From Gibbula magus (Eukaryota > Mollusca > Gastropoda > Trochida > Trochidae): DNA of 64,000 bases. The first letter of the stretch is position 1, and every line of letters starts with the position of its first letter. Positions 1 through 12,884 of the stretch are shown here, piece by piece. The notes beneath the pieces are model-generated. The model was not told where the DNA came from. It did no database searches and saw only the letters and a list, made by a program, of their open reading frames with translations. The position numbers were made by a program, and so were the translations under genes. The stretch is taken from positions 49,952,630 through 50,016,629 of the forward strand of contig OW388297.1 of assembly GCA_936450465.1 (NCBI GenBank), read 5' to 3'.

Positions 1-720
1 GACAGAGGAGTAACGAACAAAGAAGTTGTTTATTCATAAATATTGTCGTCATTCTTAATTAAGGTTCTAAGTGCCGACAAATAATAACTTTGTATCGTCA
101 TTCTACTTTGTACTTAATGTACTTACATAATGTCAATATTTCTGGATCACATCAAATGGTCTACAGTATTAACTAACTTTTTAACAGAGTCCTTTGCTTT
201 TTTGTAAATTCATGAAATTGTAATCCCTTTAACGTTTGTTTAGCATATGTAGACATATTCATAAATCATGATACTCCCAAAACAGTTCTCTTAACTTAAA
301 TGTAGTTTACATATGTTCTAAACAAAAAGCAACAGCTATTTTATTCTATAAGATTATTAAACATTGTTCATTTTCTCGTATTGGAATGTTTAAGAGTACA
401 CTTGTAGTTAAACATCCGTAGTCTGAAGTCTTTGAAGGGCATTTAGAAGTGGTATACATAAGAACAAGACGATTTTCTGGATAACAACTTCTTAAATGTG
501 AAAATACACGACGTTTCGGAGTATATGCTCAATCCTTAATCAGGTGGAATGTAAGGAAATATGTAACAAAATATGATACATTTATATAGCAAACAAAACA
601 ATCAGGGAGGTTAACATGCATGAGAATAGTATACACTGGGAACTTGTAATACAAACATTAGGGGGATAAAGCATGAGCATGGTATATCCTCATTGTATAC
701 CATTCTCATTGGATGATCTT

Positions 721-2280
721 GATTTAATTTGCAGCTGATTACGCCCCACTGTTGTAACCAACTGGTTCGTTCACTAATTTCATAATGCAGATTTATATTT
801 ACAGACGTTTGATATATTTTTTATAAAACAACTTTAGGAGATTTATATCCAGCATGGAAAATAAAGTAAAGGCGAAATGACGTATTTCCGCTCGACATAC
901 GTTTTCAACTTTTCATTTTTAAATACATTTAAATACTCTATATGTAATGCAATACACCATGAAAAGATTCTATCTTTCAATTTCTGAAACCTCACGGGAC
1001 TCGACGGTGCTGCAATGTGTTTAGTAAGAACCAGACTTCCACTAAATAATCCTGTCATCAGAGTGTAACTGTATGTAAAGGAGGGGTCTCAAAGGTTGTA
1101 TTATTCACTAGGATTAATAAGGGCTTATGACATAACGCAGATAGCTTTCTACAAGGACATGAAATCTGTATAATACATAGAAAAGCCTGATAGATTTCTT
1201 GCATACACGTGTAATCAAACATTTTGATTATTTTATAAAATTATTATACTATTATATAATTATACTTACATTTGGCAAAGTCATCATGCCATGTTATATA
1301 CATAAGTATGAGTCATTGATTTAATTGAAATTTAATTCAAAAATTAATATTTGAATGAAATTTTGAGTCAATCGATGAAAGAAACTTAAGCTTTGATTTG
1401 ACTTTTGAACTTCTCCATCACTGACTGATCAAAGCTTTGTTGCAGTTCGTTAACTATTCTGTGACATTGTAGCATTCCACTGCACTGAACGTTATCGTTG
1501 AGATGCTATGCTAGCACAGACAACTTAAAGCAGTGCAGCAAGACATATCTGTCTGTCAATTTTATTATTTAATATTTATCACTACTGCATCTTAGATTTA
1601 AAAAGGTTTTCAAAATTTAAGACCCACTCGTCATGTCATTTTAAGCTGGAGAGTGAATTGTGTTTGACAACGACATGCGTCTTGTCGAATATGTGCCCTT
1701 CTTTCTGCAATTGTTGGAATAGATTTATAACTGTTATTATCATACAAATATGAAAAACATATTTTTTAAAATGTAGATGTTATAAATGAGAGCAAAAAAT
1801 CAAACATTAACTTTAAAAAAAATATCTTGTTGTTTAATAACAGCCTACGAGGAGTGAGCTTAATCATGTCTAAATATGCTATCTTCCATGTTTTTATTTG
1901 CAAGAAAAGTCTCTGATTGAAGACAAGCAAATAGTTCTAAGTATATTCTTGATATAACTTATTCGTGTACACGATAAGACAAACCTGTTTATTCACATGT
2001 CGAGATAAAACAGCTTTAACAGCTTAGCTTTAACTTAAAATAAAAATGTCATAAAAATACAATCTACAAAGGATTCTTTTAATGAGCCTCAAGATATACG
2101 GTTACTTTAAGAGCAAAAGAAGACTTTTTCAGGCGCCATTTCCTGCGATAACATATAGAAAAAGCTAACCCTTTGAAAGACAGGCTTATATATTTGTCTA
2201 AGTTCATTAGTCTGGCATTAATGTAAATATACCGTGGTTCCGCCTGTGTAAATACATAACAATCGTGGACTTATAAATGT
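721..2280. repeat. Internal older repeat unit a of copy A
   Basis: Diverged partner of 3215-5560. Both contain, in order, the CTGATCACGCCCC-type start, a well-conserved core around GACTTCCACTTAATAATCC, the GCTATGCTAGCACAGA block and the TCTCTGATTGAAGACAAGCAA block. In copy B the same unit is 17245-19400, interrupted by the insertion at 18168-19057. This shows a tandem duplication older than the 16.5 kb duplication. Confidence 0.75.
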
Positions 2281-2957
2281 GATTAAGTTTGTATGTTTTT
2301 CTGTCATCCGGAAATACAAGATACACATTTGTAATAAATTTATTTTTCTTAAATCGAAACATACATTATTTGTATAGTACGTACATATAAAAAACATTCA
2401 TTTCAACACTATGCATTTATACACTATGCACTATACATTAAACATATATCAAGTTATCTATTAGCATTGACTGTTAATTAGACTACTGAACTAGCGCCAA
2501 GTAATCCAGGGTTTGAAGAATCCTCACATTATGTTTAATGAAACTGATTTTAACCATTGGATCTCATCCGAACAGTTCCGTTTCAAATTTATTTTCGGAA
2601 GGCATGCCGATGGTGTTATTGCTTACAAGATATATTTGTAGATGTCCACAAACAGGGATTTCTGTACAGAACTGGAATACCAATCGCATTTCATTATTAG
2701 CGTGATTTCAAAAATTGAAAACTACCTTGATTTGACTTTCATTCCATGTATATTTTTCTGTGTGATAGTAAATATATCAATATACAATTACATAGAGGTT
2801 GTCTTACATTAAATACAGATGATGATGATATCTAAATGTTGATAATGTGGCAAGATACTCGCCTCTATTCATTGTATTTTGTTTGCTGTTTTCCATCAGA
2901 AAGTAATTATGTACAAGACTATATACAGTGTACTCACAGTAAAGCAAAATATGTGTG

Positions 2958-3170
2958 GAGGCGGGATAGTGCAGTAGTTAGCGCATTCGGCTTCGGATCA
3001 AGCAGTCCAGGGTTCGAAAATCCCGCCAGTGCACACGGCAATTATGTCTGCAGTAGAGAACTGTTCTACACTCAGTAAGGTTTGGGTACAATGCTACACT
3101 GAATTTCAGCGTAGTACCACCCATGTGACATTTCACCCAAACCTTACTGAGTGTACAAAGTTGCCGTCCT
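2958..3170 (+). repeat. SINE S1, tRNA-derived head plus inverted second half (copy A)
   Basis: The tRNA-like head GGCGGGATAGTGCAGTAGTT with the B-box-like GGGTTCGAAAATCCCGCC is followed by the SINE body. Where the normal 3' part should follow, the sequence turns back: the body segment containing CTCAGTAAGGTTTGGG recurs inverted as CCCAAACCTTACTGAG. It is shared with S2, so the insertion predates the large duplication. Confidence 0.75.
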
Positions 3171-3214
3171 CATTTAAACTGTGTACCCATTTGATTTTCC
3201 TAATATCAGTAAGA

Positions 3215-5560
3215 AATCTTTGATTTGATTGGAAGCTGATCACGCCCCAATTACCCATTGTGGTTACCAAATGGTTCGTTCATGAATTTCATGATCGAGA
3301 GCTATATTTATAGACGTTTGGTATATTTTCATGAAATATTTCTCATCAAACAGATTGAGAAGCGTGGAAAGGAAACAAATACCTCATGAGTTTACTTATT
3401 TCTGTTTAACATTACGTTACAAAATGGTCATGTGTATGTTCATGTACATAACACAGACGTTCCATCATTAAAGTACTAAAAATCTCATTTAAAGTTTCCA
3501 ACTTTTCATATTTGCCTTTTAACATTTAAATATTCTATATTAAATGGAAGAAGCCTTCATCTACAGATTTCAGCTGAAACCTTACGGGACTCGTCTGTGT
3601 TATAATGGGTTCAGGAGAACCCAGACTTCCACTTAATAATCCTGTCATCTGAGTGAAACTTATGTAAAGGAGGGGTCTCAAGGGTTGTATTATTCACCAC
3701 GATTAACATGGGCTTATGACATAACGCAGAGCGACTCCCAAAAGGACACGAAATAATGCAAAGAGCAGCGTGATTGATATCCTGTAACGCATGTATTAAA
3801 ACACTATGAATATATTATACAATTATTATCTAAACGTACGGGCAAAAGAAAGTATATGGCTCAGTTGTATTTATCATATGTATAATTCAAAAAGTCAAAA
3901 AGTCAAATATCTCGAGTTTTCGACGTCGTATTGAAAAACGGACATGTTTGTGAAATTAGTTAAAAACATTAAATCAGTCAAAGAATACCTCCACGCGGTT
4001 AAACAAATTTTAATTAAAATTTAAAATTAAAATTTCGAAATTCCCCCAAATTAATTTTGATAAACACAACTGTTCATCGACATATAACACATACTCTGTG
4101 TGAAAATCAATAAATGTGCTTCGTCCTGCACACATTTACAACACTTTAAACATGGTAGGAGTCATGTTGGTGTAAATTTGATTTCTTACCCCTGTCTACT
4201 TTAAATAATGATATTTTAGTTAAAAAATAAAAAAAAGTCACCAATTAAGTCATTCAAACTACTGCCGAGAGGTGTTACTGTATCGTTCCATAATCAAATG
4301 CATCTCATTTCTTTAAACAATTTAATTAATCGAAAACAAGTGAGTTATACTTTCTTTTGCCCGTCAGTTTATACATTATCGAAACTAGTATGAAATGTTA
4401 TACATCAGTATGAGTCACTTATTTCATGTAACTTAAATTGTGCTGATGCATTTTGTTAACGAGTATATGTCTGTGTAGCAGCACTGGAACTTCATACTGC
4501 AAGCTGCTATGCTAGCACAGAGAACCTCATGAAATGCGGCAAGCTTTAGACAGTTGTGCCAATCGAATTGCGGGGGAATTTGAGTCATAAGCCAGTTGTA
4601 CTTTCAGGAACTTCCCGGTCCCTGCTCGTTAGACAGGTGATTTATCATATACCTTTTTCAGCTGCAGGATGCCGTGCGTTTGACGGAACAGAACAGTACT
4701 TTATTACGCACTGCCCGGAAACCTCAGCATAAGAGGTACAAAATGACAGTGTAATATAATACTGATAGCGGGTACGTGCTGCCGGAAGATTTTACAATTT
4801 GCATTAAAATTTGACAAAATTAGCTAAGTCTTTTAAATACGGATATTCTTTTACACATGTACACTTTCTGAAATTTAAGCAAATTTTAACAAACCATTTG
4901 GTACGTACAATCTTCGCTGTTTAGCAGAGTATGAACAAATAAAAATATGATGAAATTCATCTCCAACATCATCACAATATACATTTCCCTGCATATGTAA
5001 GTATTCTATTCCATCATCTCTTTTCAACTGGCAAATACTGACATGATGTACGACAAAGACAAAGACATGCTTGTAGTTACCACTAGTCACAAAAATATTT
5101 TTAAAGTAGCTGATATAATGAAAGTAAAACATCAGACTTTATTCAAAAGCAAACACCTCCTTATACAACATTGTTGTTTCATGGCAGTCCTCTATGATAG
5201 AGTTTAATCATGTATAAATACGATATCTTCTACGTTGTTTGCTTGATCCAGCAGTAAAATGTCTCTGATTGAAGACAAGCAAACATTTCTAAGTATATTT
5301 CTGATATATTTGATTTGTGTATAAGACAAAACCAACCTGTATATACACGTGTTGAGATAAAACAGTGAAATAAAAATGCCATAAGAATACCAGCTACAAA
5401 GGAGTCTATTAATGAGCGTCGAGATATGCAGCAATTTTAAGAGCAAAAGAAGACTTTCGAGGCGCCATTTCTTAGATAACATGTAGAAAAAGCTTACCCT
5501 TTGTAAGACAAACACATATTGTTGTCTAATGTCATTAGTGTGACATCAGTGCAAATAAAC
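3215..5560. repeat. Internal older repeat unit b of copy A
   Basis: Second unit of the older tandem pair; unit b of copy B is about 20295-22580. It is longer than unit a because it contains MITE-1 (3831-4371). The minus-strand open frame of 103 codons at 5204-5515 is interrupted in the equivalent places of the other units, so I do not call it a gene. Confidence 0.75.
3831..4371. mobile_element. MITE-1 copy A (541 bp)
   Basis: Ends are inverted repeats: TAAAC-GT-ACGGGCAAAAGAAAGTATA at the left and its complement ending CCCGTCAGTTTA at the right. No reading frame. Other copies are at 20903-21369, 40526-41055 and 47951-48447. The ends resemble those of the Tc1-like element at 31861-33440. Confidence 0.8.
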
Positions 5561-6244
5561 AGTGGTTACAATATAAGTATTTGTAATTAATTTGTTTTTC
5601 TTCAATAGAAACACAAGCTATTTGTATTGTGTTAACTAAGCACTAAGCACATTCATTTTATAGTCGCGATCTTGCATATTATGATCAGTACATTACAAAC
5701 AGCATTTCTTTCATATCAATCTGGTTACCATCCAAGCTGAGTTTACCTACAGGCGAATTTAAGCTAACGTTAAATAAGACAAAGTAGTACTCTAAGTAGC
5801 GTTTATGCACATACGATTTTCGTAGCTTATTTTTCTGTATTACAAAGAACAATGTGGAAATTCAGATGATTGAAGAGTCATCACATTCCATATGCCATCC
5901 ATCAAGGTGATGCCTCTCAGTTGGAAGTTTTGTATATCGCAAAAAGCAATCAAATAGTCTAGGGTGACCACCGCTTCATCTAAAAGCTTTCTATGGTTAT
6001 ATTTCCAAATTAAACAGTTAAACGAAATTATAGATTGTACAGTATCCAGATTGTTTACCAGGAAACTACAATGCTGTCTGCCCCTTATCGTAAAACACCT
6101 TGAAGGTTCAGAAACGTCTGTCCTTTAAATATCGCTAAATACCCATTATTATCTCGGGAATCTATAAGACTTCGAATTACCTACTATTGACTGCAAAGAC
6201 ATATTAGTGGATTAGCGACTGATCCGGAAAGGGTTTGTTCCTAT

Positions 6245-8074
6245 TTGTCTAGTGCCTATCTGTTTCTGGTCATGTATCCTGATTTATTGGAATTTTGCAC
6301 TGTTGTGACCTTTCACCGTAAATCTGCCATCATGTCTTATGGCAATATATCTGGCATGTTTTTTAAGCAATTTAAGATAAACTTTTAATTGGAAAGTTAT
6401 TTGGTTAATGTTTTGAATTTCACATTGATGTGCACTAAGTAAATTAAGGCTGTCGTCTCACACATTATTAATTGAAAAAGGTACATACAGTAGCAGTAAA
6501 ATTATGTATGCATTGCCATCTTCACGAGATCGAAGATGAATTTCACTTTTTACTACAATATCCATCGTACTCTCATTATAGATCTGTTCACTTAAATAAA
6601 TGTTATTGTAATCGCTATTCCATTTACAAATGTACATAATTATTGTCATCAGAAAATATTAACATTCAGCGCTCCTTGAGTAAATTTGTGTATGAAGTTT
6701 TTCAACTAAGAAACAACAATTTATATATCATTGTCGATTGTTTACCTCAGCACTGTATTATGTATAATTAACAATATATGGCCTGAGGCCAAACTTCGCT
6801 TGCGCTAATAAAATAGGTCTGTCTGTATGTTAATGGCTGATTGAGTATTTGAATGTCCATTAACAGATGTTTCATACACTTGAACACCTAGTACAATGAC
6901 AAACGGGATATTTGCTGCTTATATCTCACTGAGTGAGTTGACAAAGTATATGGTACTATTTAAGTTACACTTCACTAAATGAAATAAAGTGGTATTCGAC
7001 AAAACAGAGAAAATATATTGTTCATGATATGAATACATTACAGGCTAGTTAAAACAATTGCTTGCTTTTGGAATGTGATAATCGGGTCACATCTCGCACC
7101 AACCTTCCCTAAAAATTAACGTTCCCCTACGTTATATGACATCATGATTTTTTCCAATGTTTTCCTTTGCATTAAATAACCAAAAATTTCATATACTTTG
7201 TATACATATATTTGACATAGTTCTACCCTTTCAATTTCTATTATGAAAAACCAAGTATACAAATGAAATTCTTATCCCTAATACACAATAAATGTCACTT
7301 GCCATCAAATAAAATTTGGTTCAATGTAAATGCTTATAAAAACTTGTAACACTTATAACACTCTATGGTTACTAGCTGTCTTCCATGATTGAAAACGGAT
7401 TTATATAGAAGTGTTGCTCACAGAATGTTTTATTCATAACTATGTGTCGTAATCTGACCTCCCACTTATTTTTTGATAAGAATGTCATCATTTTACTAAA
7501 ATGCCACCCAAAGGAGTTAACGGTAATATATGTTATGTCGTTAACAAGCAGGAATACAATGTCATGTATGGTGTTTGTGTAAACATTTACTGGCAGATGT
7601 GGCTACAATGTAATAGGAATTAATGTTTCCACTTTATAATGGAGCCACTATCTGTAATTCCCCTTTAAAGACCATGTAGCACGATTTTCGTAGTGAAATA
7701 AAGTGCTCTCACAAAAATATAAATACATTGTAAGTATTCTCAATGGTTAAATGATAATATGAAAAAAAGCGCCTTTAAGTGTCCTGTCATCGTACCTCAA
7801 ATAAGTGGATTTGTTAACAGTGTCGATATTTATACTAAATATCTGTGATTATTTACATAATCATAAAGAATTTGTTATTCATAATGCAACCCATTATTAT
7901 GTTTGAAATCTAAAATGACTCTCATGTACAAGTTTACAGCCTTCCGGAGACGATGTTGAAAACATTCATTCTGTGTATTTTCTCTCTTATTGTGATAATT
8001 TCGTACATATGAGAGGATATTTTATTAGCACAGACGGTGGACGAGTAAATATATATTTTCATTGACATTGGTGA

Positions 8075-8142
<68 letters not shown>

Positions 8143-8208
8143 ATGCAGTACAGATCTGTACGAAACTGTTATTAACACCAAACAACTCTACCCTAGTGCC
8201 ATAACTAT
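6245..8208. other. Segment present only in copy A (1964 bp indel)
   Basis: Copy B joins directly across this interval at about 23363. CTAT occurs at both edges in copy A (6241-6244 and 8205-8208) and once in B, as expected for a microhomology deletion in B or an insertion in A. The interval has no recognisable gene or terminal repeats; it contains the AT microsatellite. Confidence 0.75.
8077..8140. repeat. (AT)32 microsatellite
   Basis: Uninterrupted AT dinucleotide run of 64 bp. It creates an artificial Tyr/Ile-repeat frame on the minus strand which is not a gene. Confidence 0.95.
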
Positions 8209-10659
8209 AAACGTTCAGGGGAAGAAAGTGCGTTATTGCAAATAATGTCGTGGCAGACGCCCCTCTCTATTTTATGCTCAAAATAGCAATTTTATATTCA
8301 CAGTTGTTGAAATCGATATATTTTCATTTATGTTTAAAGGGGCCTTTCTATGGGGTGATGTTGGAGAAACATTCCTGTTTGATACACATCCATGTATAAT
8401 AAACATTAAAACACATTCCAGTTACAACATACTGCTAAGGGTAATATTTTGGTCACTTTAGATTAGACAATTTTAGAAAGAACAACACCCAACCAAAGCG
8501 AAAACCCGGAGGAGTGAATCCATTCAATAATTGATAATTAAGTATATTAATGTGTGTTCTATCAATACATATATTATACTACTATAATAAAATACACATA
8601 CACATTTATAAAAATTAAAGATGCAAAACTTGGTGGTGCATGGGCGAAAATAGAAGGTACCAACATATTTAAGAGTAAAATGTGTTCTATTTATTAATAT
8701 GTTAAAAACTTCCTTCGGTAAATCGTGTATACATGTACTTCAAAACCATTCTGACGTTACCATGACTTGAGTGGCCACGAAATGTGAACCACTCAATGCA
8801 GTAATAGATTCTTGCTCCAGGGGACAGCAAATCTCTTACTCTCCTAACTCAAATTTGTGCTTGAATCAGCCTAGTTCTTAAGCTGAGTGAATGTGTGTAA
8901 ACAACAGAATTAGCTTATTTGCCAAAGTCTTTATAGTAATTTAGGGTACATATTTTATTAGGCACACTGGGTGATGACTGATTTGCCCGTATCGATCAGA
9001 AAGTATGCACATAACCCAATAACAACTAGAACGGGTTTGAAGTGGGGATATAGATCTTCATGAAGGGAATAGAACGGAGAACGGGTCGTTATCGGCCAAT
9101 TATGAGACTGATAAAAGGTTATGAGTTTTGGGGGTTTTTCATTTATTGATTTGTATTTTTGTCGTCGATGTCAGTTATGGTTTATTGAGAAAATAATTTT
9201 GTAACATTGTATTTATTTATTTTAAAATTAACATGATAAGAGATAATATAATGGATGTTAGTGCTTAGAATGAGTTAATTTACCCTAAAGAATAATTAAT
9301 TCGGCTGAGTAATTCAAATCTATTTTTTATTACATTTTGAACGCACACTGTCCCTTGTGGAGGATTGACAGAACGATATTGTCAATTTCAACAAAGCTAA
9401 AGAAAAAGCAAGGCTATTCATAATTATGTCAGGGAGTTAATGATTTTGTCATAAATCAGATGTACTAATTGGTGGAAATGTAGTTCGGGTTTTATCATTT
9501 CAAAATATTCTTCTGAAGAGGACGTAAATTTATGATAAAAGAAAGTAGCAATGAATGATTATTATTTTACTTCTGATTGATGAGGGCCTTTGTGTAAACT
9601 TTCCCGCGTGAATTGGATTAAATCACAATAAAATTGTCACAACATAATACCAGGTGTATTTTATTTAATAAGAAGCCATGTCTGCATGCCTTTGCATTCC
9701 ATATGTGGTAATGATCTAGAATAAGTCAATAAAATACTGAAATAGGACTTTTCTTTAACAAGGACTGATTAGAACATTAAAGTGTGAATAGTTTATGTTA
9801 ACTTGTACTACTATAAAATGTTCATAATAATAGGTGAAATAATACAAATAGAATGAACATGAATAATAATTTCTGGATAACAACTTTTAATGTGAACATA
9901 AACGAGGTTTTGGAGTTTATGTTTACTCATTCATAAAGTGAGATGTGACAAGATGAGATATAATGAATATAATAACAATAGTGGGGAAACTGAATCAACT
10001 GGATTAAAAACTACTGAATATCTTATACCATGAGGTATGAAAGATTAAACGTATAAAATATTAAAATGCAGGAGTATGTTACACAATGAGGAGTGGAATC
10101 TTGTAATACACAACCTTTCAGCTGTCAGGGGAGTAAACTTATACTTCCAATTCGAGACGTCGTGAAAGAAGTTGTTTTCCAAAAATAACATTCAAGGACT
10201 TGGTGAGTAGAAAGTCCAAAACATTAACAATTAAGTCAAAGCTAATCCAGTAAAAATGACTGTACTTGACCACTAGAGTTTTAGTATTGGCTGATAAAGT
10301 TAGTAAAGGCATACTGGCTTACGGAACAGAACCAGTACTGGCCGGCAATCAGCTTAACTGAATCGACCACCTTAAGGCAGAATTGTAATGACCAAGAACT
10401 TGGCATATGTTACTGAAATACAGTACTGATTCTTACTGACCCATAGGCATATCATTTCCCTTCTAAATGCATTATAAAATAAACAAAAATTTATAATTAG
10501 ACAGTCATGAACAAACGTATGATTACAAATATTAACCAAAGATGACTGAACATATGTCGTTCACTTTCCATGTCTGATTCCAGAAATAAATACACTGACT
10601 ACTGACATAAAGAGCATCATCGGTTAGACAGACAACCTATGTTTCCTAACACATAATGT

Positions 10660-11340
10660 TGGTGAACTATTTTGTTACAGTTTCCTGTGAATCTGGTCTG
10701 CAAATTACAATTAAGCATGGAACACGTTTCTGATACATTGTACTTGCAATGAACTGTTTTAAAAGATTTGAATATATTGTCTATTTCCCTTTGCACTGCT
10801 CTTCAAATTATTCCCAAGCATGGAATGAGCTTCAGACACATTTGTTTGTAAAGAGCAAGTGGAATTTTGTTGTTGACTATTTGTCTTTGTAAAGTTCTTA
10901 TTAAGTATAGCGTCTGCTGCCAGTAGTTCATGTCAGATCTTTATTGCCAACAGCAAGTACCAGTCGTGTCGATGATGCTTTCTCAATTTCCTTTATTTTT
11001 GTCTTTCATGTCTTTAGCAAGAACTGTGGATTGAACAGGACACACTGTGTTTTCAAAGAGCAAGAGTAAGTTTTGTACAACGATTTTCTCAGTTTCCTTT
11101 ATGTTTATATTTTAAGTTATTCAGAAGCAGTCTGTGTGCTACAAGTGGGAAAGGATCAACTATGTTTAAATAGAACATGTGCCAAATTTTGTCAAATGTT
11201 TTGTTTCGCTTAACTTATATTTTCATTGATAGTTATTATCAAGTAAGGAACGTCCTACTAGTAGGACACATAGCATGATACACTATATTGTCTCTGTTTC
11301 CTTTGTTTTTGTATTTCAAGTTATGTTGAAGCATGTTGAA
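10660..11340. repeat. Degenerate ~100 bp tandem array (copy A)
   Basis: The pattern GTTTCCTTT, then TTCAAATTATT, then AAGCATGGAA, then AAAGAGCAAGTG recurs about every 100-110 bp with heavy divergence. The copy B version is about 26375-27045. An inverted, more diverged version is at about 41370-41630. Confidence 0.55.
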
Positions 11341-12884
11341 GTTTGGTCACATCTTCCTACCGTTCGGAAACTGCGAGATTCGGATTATCGGTGGCCGGAT
11401 TATCTCGGCTTGACTGTAGTTTGCTACTTGCAAGAGGGGCTCCTAATATTATTCTTAATAATGGAGGGTGTTGCTAGTAAGACAGAGCAAATATGTTTCC
11501 TACGGACAAGTAACAGCGTTTGTCACCGATTTGTACCCATTGCCTTCGTATCTTCTCTTCACATTCTTAAAGGCACAAGTGCACACTTTTCGCATGCAAA
11601 TAAGCTATTTTAGGTCATAGGAGGACATATAAAATCACTTTAGCTTCCTTTCGGTGCAATAAAATACTTACTATTCTTTACAAATGACCTGCAGTCAATA
11701 ATCAAATAGTTGAGATGGCCGAAGTCACTCAGAGATATCACGAATAGAAACAGTCGCTGATGTGAAATATGGGAAATATAGATTGTAGAAAACGGCTGAG
11801 CTAGGATTTCATTCATCTCTTGCGTATACTGTATTCTCTTAACTGACGTCAAAGATTGGATAGTCTTCATTAAAGAGTATCTGTAAGTTCACTGGTTTGT
11901 AATACGCAGTATAAGCATTGTTGTTACATTAAAGATAGCGACTATCGTTTTTGTTCTTCGGGTTGGGTGCAATTTCTTAATTACGCTGATATTTATAGTT
12001 CATGCGCATTTAATGCAACGTTGCATTAAATACTCCCGTCTTTTAAAGTTAACTTTAAAACCTGAATACGTACATATTTTCCAGATAACTAATATAATAC
12101 ATTACCTGAGGATGGATAGTTTGTAATATCGAGAGATCTGCATTATCCGTGCATTATTTATATTTTAAAACAATTGGTGTGACATAGTGCCTTTAAGTAT
12201 GAAGTGACCTGATTGTTTTCATGTTCGAAAACACTTAGTTTAAATACTGTTGACGATTCCCCTTATCTGTTTCCTTTGTACCCGTTCTTCCAAATGGTTT
12301 TGTATGGTTTGACATCATTGGTTTACTCAATGTAGATTTTGTTTTACAATTAGCTTCTTTATTGTTTTCATGTCATGTTTCAGACTCATCATCACGTAGA
12401 CATAAATGACATTGATTGTAATATACCTTATATGAATAATTATCAGTTATATCTACATCACTGACACAACAAAGAAGAATAAATCGATTAATTGAAGTTT
12501 TGATCTTCTTAAATGCTTTTCAAATATTCAATATAGAATTTTTATTGTTAGAAAAACAGTTTATCTCAGGAATAATAATTATTGTAACATTTAGTGTTAC
12601 TACTGAAACGGTCATATTACCGGCATGTACTTCACACAGGACATTGTGTGCTGTTTGGCATTTCAAATAATTTATGATTTTAAACTCAAACGGGTACACG
12701 TATAACATCTATACTGAATCTTGATAAAGCTCAAATATAAGTTAATGGGCCTGGAAAAGAGTTGTTGATAAAACCTATAATACATATTAAATTAACAACA
12801 GAGGCTAACAATGCTTCAATTATGAAATGTTCCAATAAATCATATGGTTTATCAGCGGCAGACTCTGCCCTAACAAATTACATT

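Larger units (their letters stand above)
1..12884. repeat. Segmental duplication, copy A (left end outside window)
   Basis: Collinear with 16510-30704. Window base 1 matches about 16511, and the match continues to GCCCTAACAAATTACAT, which ends at 12884 and corresponds to 30704. Divergence is mostly substitutions and short indels. Copy A alone has 6245-8208 and an insertion of about 80 bp near 11337-11419. It contains an old SINE, a MITE and no intact gene; open frames here are short and not conserved between the copies. Confidence 0.9.

Noticed and set aside
5204..5515. 103-codon hydrophobic frame on the minus strand
   Set aside because: Lies in a repeated unit; the equivalent frame is broken or shorter in the other copies (22207-22398, 1860-2160).
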